Translations under genes and position numbers: made by a program
The notes under the pieces: generated by a model
Told to the model about the DNA's origin: nothing
What the model saw: only the letters and a program-made list of their open reading frames with translations
Databases searched by the model: none
Origin: Gordionus sp. m RMFG-2023
Lineage: Eukaryota; Nematomorpha; Gordioida; Chordodea; Parachordodidae
Length of the DNA stretch: 64,000 bases
NCBI RefSeq assembly: GCF_954871325.1
Contig: NC_088775.1
Location: 38,417,561 to 38,481,560 of the forward strand
Reading direction: 5' to 3'
Shown: piece after piece, positions 11,601 to 22,576 of the stretch
How the letters are laid out: each line of letters begins with the position of its first letter
Position numbering within the stretch: position 1 is the stretch's first letter

Positions 11601-14600
11601 TTAAAAAACTTATAAAATAGCGATTATGACAATTGTCACTTTTCTATGGTACATCTTCACTAAATTTTTATTTAAACATGTTTTTAATACTTATTTTAAC
11701 ATATTTTCTTCAAAAAAACTTTAAAAATAACGATTATGACAAATGTCAATTTTTTGTCTTCACTAAATTTATATTTAAACATCTTATTAATACTTATTTT
11801 AACATATTTTCATCAAAAAAATTTAAAAAACTTTAAAAATAACGATTATGACAATTGTCACTTCATTGTCTTCACTAAATTTATATTTAAACATCTTATT
11901 AATACTTATTTTAACATATTTTCGTCAAAAAAACTTTAAAAATAACGATTATGACAATGTCAATTTTCTATGGTACATCTTCACTAAATTTTATTTAAAC
12001 ATGTTATCAATACTTATTTTAACATATTTTCTTCAAAAAACTTATAAAATAACGATTATGACAATTGTCACTTTTCTATGGTACATCTTCACTAAATTTT
12101 TATTTAAACATGTTTTTAATACTTATTTTAACATATTTTCTTCAAAAAAATTCAAAATCTACGATTATTACAATTGTTACTTATCTATGATATATCTTCA
12201 CTAAATATTTATTTAAACATGTTATCGATACTTATTTTAGCCCATTTACGTCAAAAAACTTTAAAAACTACGATTATGACAATTGTCACTCCTCTATGGT
12301 ACATCTTCACTAAATTTTATTTAAACATGTTATCAATACTTATTTTAGCCTATTTACGTCAAAAAAATTGAAAAAAACTTTAAAATCTACGATTATGACA
12401 ATTGTCAATTATCTATGATATATCTTCACTAATTTTTATTTAAACATGTTATCAATACTTATTTTAGCCTATTTACGTCAAAAAAATTCAAAAAACTTTA
12501 AAAATTACGATTATGACAATTGTCACTTATCTATGGTACATCTTCACTAAATTTTATTTAAACATGTTATCAGTACTTATTTAAACATATTTTCTTCAAA
12601 AAAAATCAAAAACTTTAAAAATAACGATTATGACAATTCTCACATTAAAAAATATTATCCTTAAAAAGATCATAAAAAATAACATCAAAAAAGTTTAATA
12701 TAAATATTTTTAAAAAAAACACCTCATTTAATAAAAAAATAGATAATTTTACAAAATTGATAAAAAAAAATTTATAAAAGATTTCACCTAAATTTATTTA
12801 TCTATTAAAATTTACAATATAATTCTTTAATTAAAGATGTATTTACAAAGAAGATTGTGAAAATCACTAATAAATTATATTAAAAAGAATATTACATTTT
12901 TACAATATAGCAGCATATTATTTTTTTTATTAAAATAACATCAAATAAATAAATTTATTTTCATTTCAAAATATAATAATATAAATAAAAAATATTAAAT
13001 CATATGTTTATTTGTTGATAATAATAAAATATTTACATTAAATATAAATAAAATAAATTATTTTACTAAAATAAATAAATTATAATTAATACATCGCAGA
13101 ATTTTGACTAATTTAATTTTAGCAGATTTATATAGGCTTAGCCGATTTTTAGGCTTAACCTAATTAGGCTTAGCCGATTTTTAGAGCCGATTTTTAGGCT
13201 TAGCCTTATTAGGCTTAGGCGTAGTTTTTAGCCGATTACGCAACACTAGTTAATCTACCTTTTTTATATTCCATAATATAATATTTGTTGAATAAAATCA
13301 CATTTTGTCACAAAAATAAAATTTCCGCTAGTAGGGCAACTAATTTAAAATAGCTATAACACTTATTTTAGTAAAATATTGCAGTAGATGTTTTTATTTA
13401 TTCGTTAATATTTATTGAGTTAATTCATAGTAAAATTACCTATAATAGTATAGAGGCTAGTTATATTAATTTCCTTAAATTTAATTTGTATATGGCCATT
13501 TTGGACTTCACGAGTTAAATTACAAGTTCTTCCTGTAGTGATCAAAAGGTTGACGACAGTTGCAATATCATTTTTCGGAGGAATAAGAATATCAGGTATA
13601 TAAAAGAAATTAGAAGGCCCATTAAAGTGTAAAAATATTACCTTTATCTCATCAGCATTAATAACAAAATATTCAAAATCTAATAGGCGAGATATCAACT
13701 AATGATATAAAAGGGTGTGTAACGTGCTTTTATGATAATGAATGGTGGTGGCCTATATTCTAGCTATTATTAGTGCTGATGAGGTAAAGATAATATTTTT
13801 ACACCCTAATGGACCTTCTAATTCCTTTTATTATCCTTCAATACCTGATATTCTTATTCTTCCAAAAAATGATATTCTAACTGTCGTCAACCTTTTGACC
13901 TAAGGAAGAACTCAATTATAGAATAAATAAAAACATAGGTTTTAGCTATTTTAAATTACTTGTGCTATCGAGAATTTTATTTTTGTTACAAAATGCTATT
14001 TTATTTAACAAATATTATATTATAGAATAAAAAAATAGATTGACTGATATTTTTAAGAATTAAGTTTTAAGCTATTTAAAATTATTAACGCCATCAAGCT
14101 ATTTTTTAAGCATTTTTCCTACTTAACTTTTTTTTAACACTCTGAAAATTTATATAAGAACAGTTCTTGGTACTCTTTACAAAATATTTGAAATTTGGAA
14201 AAAAAATTATAATGGAAGAGTTTACTTAGGGCTATAAAATGAGCCATGATAGGTATATAGTGCATCTAATATTAAAGTTATCATCATTTTCGAAAAATGA
14301 CCAAGCAGAGCCACTTTGAAACTATATATCCCCTGTGCTAGGAGTTAGGGGGCTAATCTTTTGGATTCGTCAATTACAACACTTCATCGTATATGCCAAA
14401 TTTTAGCAAAATCTGAGATGGCCAGGTTGTAAAGTGATTGATTTGAAATGGAATGCTCAACATGTAAGTTTTATAATTACTAGGGCTGACCGATCCACAA
14501 ATTTTTCACCGATCCGTTTCGATATTACTAAAAAAACAGATCTGATACCTATCCAATATTTATATTAATTTTTATTTACCATCTATCTTATATTTTTTTA

Positions 14601-17600
14601 AAACTAGCCAACTTACAATGATTTATTTTATTTTTTTTATTCTCCAAAAGTTGCCAATCTTATTTAAATATTTGCAATGTTAAAAAGACTAAAACAAATT
14701 AACCAAAATATTGTTACCTACTAAATTTTCATAATAGTCTAAGCCGGAGTAATTTACTTTTGGCTAAAATCTTGAGTACCTTTTTGAAAATTGACAAAAT
14801 CTAGCTATTTAGCAACACTACCTGAATGCGACTCGTTAGATATTTTAAAATCTTTTTCTTGTCGCAGATAATATAGCAAATAAATTGTATTTTAGTTCCT
14901 TTTATTAATTTATTATGAAATTATTTATAAAATATATTTATATGATTATATGTAATCATAAAATAACCGAGACAATTAAAAAAATATCGTAGTATCGGTG
15001 CCGATCCGATATTTAATATCGGCACAGCCCTAATGACAACTAAATTTTGCTATAATTAAAAAGATATTTTATTTTTATAAAATTTGATATGTATATAAAT
15101 GATGTGTGTAGGAAAGTAAAATATAAAAATTTAACTCAATTTATTTTTTCTCCTACAACTTTTAGAAAGCAAACTCAGTGGTACCAAAGGATCCTCTTAT
15201 GTAATGGAGCTATTAACGCCCTCCGACTTCACACTCGGCTCCCTAGATTTAGACCTTCCCGTGAATTTTTGGCCAACATTCTGACAGAAGATAGCTGCCA
15301 TAATCTCATTTATTCCATGATTTTTCTTTTTTCCTCGCAAATCACACGTAAAATATATATCAAACCTAAGCAACTGATATTTCTTTATAAAATAAAAAAA
15401 TCAATAAGTATACCTACATATGTTACTGGCGATGTTTCTATTAAAAAGAATATTCTTTTAAAATGACATAGATTATAATATGATCTAATAGTGGATATTT
15501 GTCAATAGGACTACCTTGGAAGCAATTGCAAAACCGGATAAAGAATTCTTAAATATTTATATAGAAAATATTTTTTATCCTTTGTTGCATAATTCATTTA
15601 CCCAGCAACTTTTATTGTTTTAAAATATTGTTTAAAACTTATAATGAATAAATATATCCTATATTTTTTTAATTTTTATTTAGTAATACAAGATCAGCTC
15701 AAGGTGGAAATAATTAATTATAATATTATGTTAATGCTGAACATATTAATTACACATATTTTTTTTAAAATTGTTGGACAAAAGAATGAAGGTGATGGCC
15801 CATGTGGATGCAGGAATGATATATATTTCTTTTGATATTTCATTTTTATGTAAAAGCTAACCACCAAAAATCATCATATATGCATGTTACAATTCCTTTG
15901 ATTTCGCTAAATATTAAATTTACATGTATGATATTATGAATATTATTTTTATAATTGTAAAAAAACGAATGGATAACTTGAAGAGAGAAACGAGGGATAT
16001 TTTATTTTAAATTTAGGAGTATTTCTGATACTCTTTTTATTCTTTTTAAAATAAATTCAATTATCAAGAGTTTACCAAAATCATAAAGTGTTCTTTACAA
16101 TTTCTTTTATAATGTAATAAATATAATCAATCCGCTATTACGAATTTAATACATCTGCTAAAATAAATCACTTTATCAAATAAAATATATCTTGAAAAAT
16201 GTAAACTACAACACGCCACCCATTACTTAACCTAGTGCATGACCAATAATATAGGAAATATAAATATACATAGGACGTTTTTCACTTACTCCAAACTATA
16301 TATTTATACATTCTGCACATCCTTGTTGTCCATTAAATTTTCGCAGAAAATGACTTACCTCTAACGACTTTATTCTAAGAATTAAGAAATGTGGCGTTAT
16401 GTCCATAGGAGGAGCCGTTGGAATCGCCTTTGTTACGAAATCCCCATAAGAAATGCGGCTTTTTTGTCCATGTGGGGACAACGTTTGATTCGTCTCCCGA
16501 ATAAGAATAAAGAAATGCGGCTTTTTTGTCTATAGGAGGACGCCGTTTGATTCGTCTCAAGAATAAGAATAAAAAATATATAATTTCCTCCGGCTCAATT
16601 TCCCTGTAATACCGTATATTTATATTTCCCTAATCAGAATAAGAATAGAATATATTTTCTTAATATTTCATCATATATTTGTAAAATCTTGAATATTATA
16701 TTTCTCCAATTAGAATCAAGAATAGAATATATTATTTTAACATTTTATTATAATTTCCTTCGGCTATTACAATTTCCATGTAATACCGCTAATTTTATAT
16801 TTCTTTCATTAGAATAAGAATATAATATAAACAATTTATACAAAAATATTTTTGCAAATTTGATTCCATTATTTCAAATATGATCTCCTAAAAATTATTT
16901 GAATATCCTGGAATAATAATAAAATTTCTACCAACCAGTATCGGCGATAAAAAAATATTAAGATATTTTTGAATAATTTTATACAAGGATTTAAATTTTT
17001 TCCAGCGAATGCCATAAAGCAAAACATATTACGGAAAAATGACTTTGATAGGAATTTAATTTCTTCCCAATAATATCTTTAGATAAATTGGCATTTGATT
17101 TCTTACAAAGAATACCAATAAATAATGGCATAGATAAGATAGTAGTTACGGAATAATGACTGATGAAAATCTAATTTCTTCCCATTAATATCTTTGGATA
17201 ATTTATCGCCTCCTCTCAACCATTTTGTTCGTAAAGTGGAGTATACTGCACCGTCAACAGATAATATAACAGAATTAAGATAAAATGGTCAATAGACCAG
17301 AGACTGCCGTGGTTCGAGTTAATTTGATCAGACATCTTTATTTATTCGCGATTACTATATGTTTTTAACATTATTTTTTTTAGTCGTGATAGTTCCTCCA
17401 GTTTTGTACGCTTTACTACATTCCATCATTTTCAGTGTACGAGTTCTAGATGTAAGTTTTTATTATTTTTTCGAATCGAATCTTTTTTCTTTTTTAAAAA
17501 GAGTTTATTATTTATGATTTTTATTAATTACTTCAAGTTTAATTAAACTATGTAATTTATTCTTCCTTTAATTTATTATACCCATCAAACTGATAACTAA

Positions 17601-19811
17601 TTTTAACTGGTTTGCCCTGAACTATTTGCTTTTAAAAATTGATTTCCCTCCTGCCCATTTATTATTTAAATTATTTGATTGGTTGTTTTGTCTCTTTATT
17701 TATTTTATTTTAATAAAATTATTCACAAACGAATAAAAAATATTTATTTTAATATTAAAAGAATACTAACTTTTGATGAACCTGAGCTCTATTCTCTCCT
17801 TAATTATAGTCTTGACCTTTACTTTGTTAATCACTATTATATTTATTCTTTCTATTCTGCTATCCCCTTTATTTACTTTTTTTAAAATATATAAACCGTT
17901 TTTAGGCTTTCCGCTTGAACGTGACCGCAGTGAGAAACATGATGTCTAAGGTGACTTTACAGCAAATATCTCTGTTGAGAATAATAGCGTGCACCGAAAT
18001 ATTTTTGATGCCCGCTATAATCGCCAGCGTTTTTGTGTAAATTATTTATTCGTTACTTTATCTTTCAAATACTTATTATGTAAATGAAATGACGATAAAA
18101 AGAAATAAAGGATAAAACATTGGGGGAGGGAGTAGGGGGGGCAGAGGCAAGTAATGGAAGCAAATATGAATGGATTAAAAACTAATCCGTGGGATTTTTG
18201 GGCTGAGATTTGGGGGTATTGAAAATATTAAGTTAAACTATCATAAACATAAATCACTACATATTAATATTTTCATAAATTATAAGTGGCAAAGGTAACT
18301 TGTTCGTTCCTTTCATGTATTACCGTTTCCTAACATTGCGTTATGCCGCTAGGAGAAATCCTTATTGCAGGTAAATTATATAAGAATAATTGATAAAAAT
18401 TTATTCTGGACTTCCAATGCAGACAGCATTTTAAGTAAGGGTAATATTCAAAACTGTTGATAATGAGATTTATCTGAATTTCTACTCTACGTTATTTTGT
18501 TCAATATAACCTCGCAATGTAATAGTAATTTAAATCTCTTGGCCTGGTTTGAGCAGATGCCTAAATGAAATTTTTGCTATATTAAAAAAAACTTATATCA
18601 TTCATTTGTTTACATTATTTACCGCCCGGAAAATCATTTTAAAAGTTTGAATACAATTCTTCTTAAAATAAGATGCCCGATTTGGGAGTCCAGAATTAAT
18701 CAGAAATTGGAGTGTGGCTTTTTACTGTAGGGAACATAGTCGAGCGGAATTTCTCATTTCCCTATAATTATATAAGTCGAAAATTTTTGTTTTTCTTACG
18801 TGATTTATTGGTTGAGCTTACATTTTAAAACAAAAAACATGTGCTTGTAGTTTTAAAAAAATATTTAAAATAAAACAGAGTTAGACCGTCAGAAAATTGA
18901 ATCGAATAATTTACTATTCGTTTTTGTTTCGAATAATTTTATTTTGTCTTACAATCTAAATAATAATTATATGGAATAATAAGTGAATAAATATTCTGAG
19001 TTAAAAATAAAATTTAAACTACAATTTCTAGTCAACCTACATTTTTTAATTTTTTTAAAATATATATTTGGATAATCTAAAAAAAGGTAATGATAATTGC
19101 TTATAATAAACATTCCAAATAATATATTAATAATAGTTTTCCATAAATTTCAAAATTTAAAATGCCGAAAAATAATAATTTAAGTAGAATGATAGTGTTA
19201 ATTCATTTTTTTTTATAAATATCCATTCTCTTAGTATATATAAGAAGTATATTTACTTAATTGTCTCCTTGACTCAATTTATTTGATATTTTTGTAAAAA
19301 GGCCATCATATCACTAAGTAAACTATCAAAGTGTTGATAATGTGACCCTATCTAAAATTTGATATTGTTTTTTTTTAATTTATTTTTTTTAAAATATATA
19401 TATGCGCTATATATTTATAATCTTGATATGTTTTTTAATATGACCCTTTATTTTAAATTCGTTTTTAAGAAAAAATATTCAATAAAAAAATATAAATTAT
19501 TCAAATTTTCTAAAAAAATATTTGTATTTTCGATTCGAAATTTATGAATAATTTGATATTCTTAATTTTGAATTGAATATGAATAATGAATAATTTGGCC
19601 TACCTTCAAGATAATAACCATCTAAAAAAATTTCTAAAAAACTCATCAAAATAATTATCACTATAAAAAAAGAATGATGTTCAGTGAGATGAAGATGGCG
19701 ATTCTGGAGCTTTCTTCCAATCCAAGATGCCCAGCTTTTGTAAGAGGCCTGGTTTATCAAATTATCAGTTTTTTAGGCCGACTCGCACCGCCTATATCTG
19801 CTGCTAATTAG
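8528..19811 (+). CDS. TMEM33: TMEM33 (Kr-h2 homologue), seven coding exons
   Basis: TMEM33 is a multi-pass membrane protein of the ER and nuclear envelope that binds reticulons and takes part in ER shaping and the unfolded protein response. I joined seven exons: 8528-8653, 9713-9807, 15166-15347, 17384-17451, 17906-18036, 18287-18370, 19673-19811. All introns are GT-AG, the phases (0,2,1,0,2,2) match on both sides, and the product is 274 residues, against 247 in human. Diagnostic stretches are YQRILLCNGAINALRLH, SREFLANILTEDSCH, VIVPPVLYALLHS, IIACTEIFLMPA, PFMYYRFLTLRYAARRNPY and a C-terminus with RLAPPISAAN. The N-terminus is a Ser/Thr-rich tail of about 42 residues, longer than in human. 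The reading frame is intact, so the gene looks functional despite the transposons in its introns. Exon positions are direct readings; function is family knowledge. Confidence 0.93.
9713..9807 (+). CDS. TMEM33: TMEM33 exon 2
   Basis: Acceptor TATTTTTTTTAG. Encodes residues 43-73 plus two bases of Gly74: QFLVVERINII, then the first membrane segment ending LFPLIG. It aligns with human QFMMTNKLDTAMWLSRL...VLPLLG. I place the donor at GTTTGT (9808) because only phase 2 joins exon 3 in frame. This donor is weaker than consensus. Confidence 0.85.
10284..13248. mobile_element. Iteron-filled hAT-like foldback element nested in the 9867-14459 element
   Basis: The right end reads inward as TAGTGTTGCGTAATCGGC and the left as a decayed form ending GTAATCGGC. 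Next inside, both ends carry repeats of the word CGGCTAA/TTAGCCG. Inside these, 10411-10830 and 12640-13100 are inverse copies. The core is two opposed arrays of a 105-120 base unit meeting near 11590. The whole 2.97 kb is therefore one giant imperfect palindrome with no transposase. The TAGTGTTG end and the iterons match the 31137-44327 giant, so it is probably an internally deleted, inverted derivative of that family. No clean 8-base duplication is visible. Confidence 0.8.
10850..12645. repeat. Two opposed arrays of TGACAATTGTCA iterons
   Basis: Left array (about six copies, 10850-11560): each unit reads TGACAATTGTCATAATCGTTAT, followed by a T-rich run and GAAGATGTACCATAGAAA. Right array (about ten copies, 11625-12645): the same unit on the other strand. 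TGACAATTGTCA is a perfect 12-base palindrome. Open frames across this region (for example 11215-11424 minus and 11848-12204 plus) are only translations of the repeat, rich in Phe, Lys and Leu. Confidence 0.92.
13420..13698 (-). pseudogene. Captured protein fragment in the foldback arm
   Basis: A 92-codon open frame reading DEIKVIFLHFNGPSNFFYIP and then ILIPPKNDIATVVNLL. The other arm (13775-13910, plus strand) encodes a second, more decayed copy (VIKIIFLHPNGPSNS-like, LPKNDILTVVNLL). The pattern of LHPxGP, (W/Y)P, (V/I)P and a TGR motif resembles a short C-terminal domain I have seen in dispersed animal repeat proteins, but I cannot name the family. It is present only because both arms of the palindrome carry it. 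Confidence 0.5.
14481..15032. mobile_element. hAT MITE in TMEM33 intron 2
   Basis: The termini are TAGGGCTGACCGATCC and the inverse CGGCACAGCCCTA. Inside both ends GATCCGAT/ATCGG-type words repeat. The flanks ATAATTAC (14473-14480) and ATGACAAC (15033-15040) look like a decayed 8-base duplication. A degenerate relative lies at about 21010-21340. Confidence 0.75.
15166..15347 (+). CDS. TMEM33: TMEM33 exon 3
   Basis: Acceptor CTCCTACAACTTTTAG, donor GTAAAA. Encodes residues 75-134, the most conserved part of the family: YQRILLCNGAINALRLHTRL and EDSCHNLIYSMIFLF. It ends in phase 1; the split Leu codon is completed by the TC that opens exon 4. Confidence 0.95.
15348..17383. other. TMEM33 intron 3 with local tandem repeats
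   Basis: Three imperfect copies of a unit of about 68 bases (AAGAAATGCGGC, then TATAGGAGGA, GATTCGTCTC and GAATAAGAAT) fill 16375-16570. A longer unit with AATTTCC, GTAATACCG and AGAATAGAATATATT recurs at about 16583-16830. A 55-base block with TAATTTCTTCCCA and ATATCTTT is duplicated at 17034-17090 and 17150-17205. No transposase or terminal repeat is seen. Confidence 0.7.
17384..17451 (+). CDS. TMEM33: TMEM33 exon 4
   Basis: Acceptor TTATTTTTTTTAG, donor GTAAGT, 68 bases. Encodes the end of Leu135 then VIVPPVLYALLHSIIFSV and RVLD, matching the human segment FPVLLFSLLHAATYTKKVLD and the insect ILPIFLFALLHS. Ends in phase 0. Confidence 0.94.
17906..18036 (+). CDS. TMEM33: TMEM33 exon 5
   Basis: Acceptor CCGTTTTTAG, donor GTAAAT. 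Encodes AFRLNVTAVRNMMSKVTLQQ, then ISLLRIIACTEIFLMPAIIA, aligning with human NQQNILKFIACNEIFLMPA. Third membrane region. Ends in phase 2. Confidence 0.94.
18287..18370 (+). CDS. TMEM33: TMEM33 exon 6
   Basis: The acceptor TTTCATAAATTATAAG lacks a strong pyrimidine tract. The donor is GTAAAT. Encodes GKGNLFVPFMYYRFLTLRY and AARRNPYC, almost identical to the human PFIYYRFLTLRYSSRRNPYC. Ends in phase 2 (AG of an Arg codon). Confidence 0.94.
18404..18695. mobile_element. PIF/Harbinger-like MITE in TMEM33 intron 6
   Basis: The ends TTCTGGACTTCC and GGAGTCCAGAA form an inverted repeat that continues inward (CATTTTAAG versus CTTAAAATA) for about 35 bases. TTA flanks both ends (18401-18403 and 18696-18698), as expected for a PIF/Harbinger 3-base TWA target. 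292 bases, no coding. Confidence 0.65.
19673..19811 (+). CDS. TMEM33: TMEM33 exon 7 with stop codon
   Basis: Acceptor CACTATAAAAAAAG. The first base completes Arg229. Encodes MMFSEMKMAILELSSNPRCP, AFVRGLVYQIISFLG and RLAPPISAAN then TAG. Human equivalent: TLFNELRIVVEH...CPLFVRRLCLQSIAFISRLAP. The acceptor is purine-rich, but no other AG gives the right frame and alignment. Confidence 0.92.
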
Positions 19812-21576
19812 TTAGAAACATGAAAAACTTATATATAAATATTTGTATAAAGAACATTGTATAATTTTACATACATATCTTTTAAACATCTTTGTTGCTT
19901 TTGCCGCGAAATTTATATACTCGAATATTGTACTATATAATATATATTAGGTTATGGGGTTCAACTGTTGAAACAAAAGCTTATATAAATTAAGGGGGAA
20001 GTAATATTATCTTTGAAGCTGTAATTGCATCTCATAGCTAAACAAATTGTATGTTAGATTCAAATTTTTAAATTTATTTATACATGGCAAATGGCATAGA
20101 TGTCATATGCATTTATATATCATAAACTCCTATCCAACATTTATATATTAGTTGTAAGTTGGTATCTTAGAAATATCCACTCGTAAATGTGTTTTTTTAA
20201 CCCCAAACCTTGTAAAAAATATTAACTGTTTTTTTCACGCATTCATAAAATTTTGGCCTTTATTGTTTTATACATTTTAATTGTAACCATTTCAAGTCAT
20301 TCCCGTTCTTATATAAATGGTTTTGTAATGTTAATGTTTCAATTCCATGCAGTTTAAAAGCTTGGTTTAAAATATTCCTGTAGTAAACTAGAAGGAGTTT
20401 TTATTATTTCTGTAGATAAAGTATTTTATAAGCGATAATTTTTTATTATATTTTATCATTGATACAATTCTTTCAATAACCAACATTCATACTAAAATGT
20501 AGGAAGAATATATTATCCAACTATAAATACCAAATATTACTTCGTTGGTCAGCGTTTTTTTGTTAGTTTATTTTTCCACCTTATTTTGTTTAATTAGTTA
20601 AATATATCTGTTATTATATTCTTTTTCATACTTATAAATTTATTTTAAAAAAAATTGTTTTTTTACAAACTATTTTATTTTTGGCAGAAAAACAAACATT
20701 TAATTTACTACCTACAATGCCGGTGTCACGAATAATTAATGTTTTATCTTTAGTAATGGCCGAAGAGTTTTTCTAATTTATTTTATTTTGTAAATTTATC
20801 AGATCCCTCATTAATATATTATAATATATAGAGTGGTTAAGCGGCTCGATTTCGCCAATTTTAAATTAAGATTCTAACCAATATAATATTACGCAAACTT
20901 CGAGATTTCGTTAATAGATATCGAAACCTTTCTGCAATCTATGAGAAAAATCTCTAGGTTTACACAATTTTTTAGCGAAAATATTGGGACAGCCTTTTTA
21001 AAAAATCTAGCCATTTACACTAGCTGTGACGATCTACTATTTTTCAATATTCATACGAAACTGAACAGATACTGCCGATATTTGAATTGAGTTTTATTTG
21101 CCATCTATCTTTGAACCATGTCATAAAATATCAATATTTTCTATGCAAAAAAACTAACTATGTAGACTATTGGCAAAACAATAAATACTTTGCAATTTTA
21201 GGTTTCACGGCAATATTAGGTGGATTATCATGAATGATAAGTATTTTTTTTATTCCCAAAATAAACATTGCCAATGTTTATCTTAAACGTGGCTCGTAAA
21301 TATTTTTAAATTATTTACATGCTGCAAGTAATAAAACAAAGAGTAATAGCTGTCAGCTGTTATTCTTTAAAAAAAATAGATTTTTTTTACTTATTGCAAA
21401 TTGGATGTTGGAACCTTTTATTATAAAATAGTGTAATACTTTTTTAAAAAAAATGATAATAATTAGATCGAGTTTTTTTTGAAAAATATCTGTCCGGTCT
21501 GAAATTTTTCTAATCTTAAGAGATGAATAGTGTTGCCAGATTTTGAAAGCATTAATATAGAACATTTGCCCTATTC
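19812..21576. other. Region downstream of TMEM33; degenerate MITE copy inside
   Basis: The first few hundred bases should be the TMEM33 3' UTR; no clear AATAAA was found. About 21010-21340 shares a block (CTG...CGATC, ATTTTTCA, CGA, TTATTTxCCATCTATCTT) with the MITE at 14481 and is probably an old relative. No gene seen. Confidence 0.4.
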
Positions 21577-21697
21577 CAGTGGCGTCACTAGCCCTTACAA
21601 TCTCAGGGGTTAAAGTATTTTTGAAATTTTTTTAAGAGGCTTTTTAAATTGTTCATGGGCTCTAGCCTCTGTGCTCCACCTTCTAGTGACTCTACTA
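21577..21697. mobile_element. 121-base hAT MITE
   Basis: The termini are CAGTGGCGTCACTAG and the inverse CTAGTGACTCTACTA. The flanks CCCTATTC (21569-21576) and CCGTATTC (21698-21705) match at 7 of 8 bases, an hAT-type target duplication. The element at 4315-4545 has the same terminus. Confidence 0.75.
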
Positions 21698-22576
21698 CCG
21701 TATTCCTTACTTCTTTCCCCTAATACTAATATTTTTATTAATATTAGATCTCAATCTAAAATATTATTTGTTTATTAAAATTTATATAATTTTCACAAAT
21801 AATATGTGAAATATATATTGTTTATATCTAAATATGTATTTTTCCTATTTATCATTAAGAAACCTTTTTTTTGCAGCGGTGCTATCGGGTATACTCAATA
21901 CTGTAAGATATTATCAGAAAAGTATCTGCAATTTCTGATTATTTTTTTTTCAAGTATCAAATTAGTTTTTGTTCATCAAATAATTTATTCAATTTTAGTA
22001 GTGATCGCAATCTAAAAAATTTATAAGGTTAATGGCGCTTTTTTGCATAAAATGTGAATATTTTTATGCACAACATTTTATCTTCAATCATGACAGCGAT
22101 GACGTGATTTCTTATAGAGTAAATAAAAAAATTGTAGCACTTTTTAAAAATAAATTAGTACCTTTAAGCACGCCCTTGTAAAAAGCTAGTAACTCCTCTA
22201 TACTGTCTACTATATATTAGAAGCAGGATTAATCAAAAACCAATATTATTTTTAAATATACAAATTCTGAAATTTTTAAAAAGCCCGATTCGGATCAAAT
22301 GTTAAAAATTTAAAAAATCTATTTTTCCCTTTGCAGAAAAAATATAGGTTTGGCAAATATAACGAAAAAATACCCTAATAATGTAATAATAACGGAAATT
22401 GAAAATAGGATAAATTATAAAAAAACAATTCGTTCACTTATTTAAGACAAGCTTGGGGAAATAACATAATTTTAAAGCAAAAATAACTTTAAAAAAAGAG
22501 GGGGGGGGGAGGGTTGAGCCCTATCCGGTACTATTAGTATAGAAAAATAAAATAGACGAAACCTTAAATAAATTCA
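21698..22576. other. AT-rich region, no gene seen
   Basis: An open frame at 21806-22015 is AT-rich and has no recognisable features. A run of 10 G lies at 22500-22509. Confidence 0.5.

Larger units (their letters stand above)
9867..14459. mobile_element. Foldback element with long inverted arms, interrupted by a second foldback
   Basis: The left arm starts GGTCATTCCATATCAAATCA. The right arm is its inverse (TGATTTGAAATGGAATGCTCA, read from 14439). The flanks carry the direct repeat ACATG (9862-9866 and 14460-14464). The arms match for about 420 bases outside (9867-10290 versus 14060-14459) and again inside (13265-13690 versus 13760-14050). With the insertion at 10284-13248 removed, the element is therefore a near-complete palindrome of about 1.6 kb centred near 13720. 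It lies in TMEM33 intron 2, 60 bases after the donor. Termini of the GGTCATTCCA type occur on some animal Kolobok-like repeats, but the ACATG duplication does not fit TTAA, so the superfamily is left open. Confidence 0.8.

Noticed and set aside
11215-12371. Several open frames of 60-118 codons
   Set aside because: They are translations of the TGACAATTGTCA iteron on both strands, with a repeated Phe/Leu/Lys pattern and no domain.
15511-15623. Open stretch after a CAATAG acceptor reading LEAIAKPDKEFLNIYIENIF in TMEM33 intron 3
   Set aside because: It does not match TMEM33 between exons 3 and 4, which join perfectly without it. It looks protein-like but I cannot assign it; possibly a transposon scrap.
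20825-20860. tRNA-like A-box word (TGGTTAAGCGGC)
   Set aside because: No B box or cloverleaf follows.
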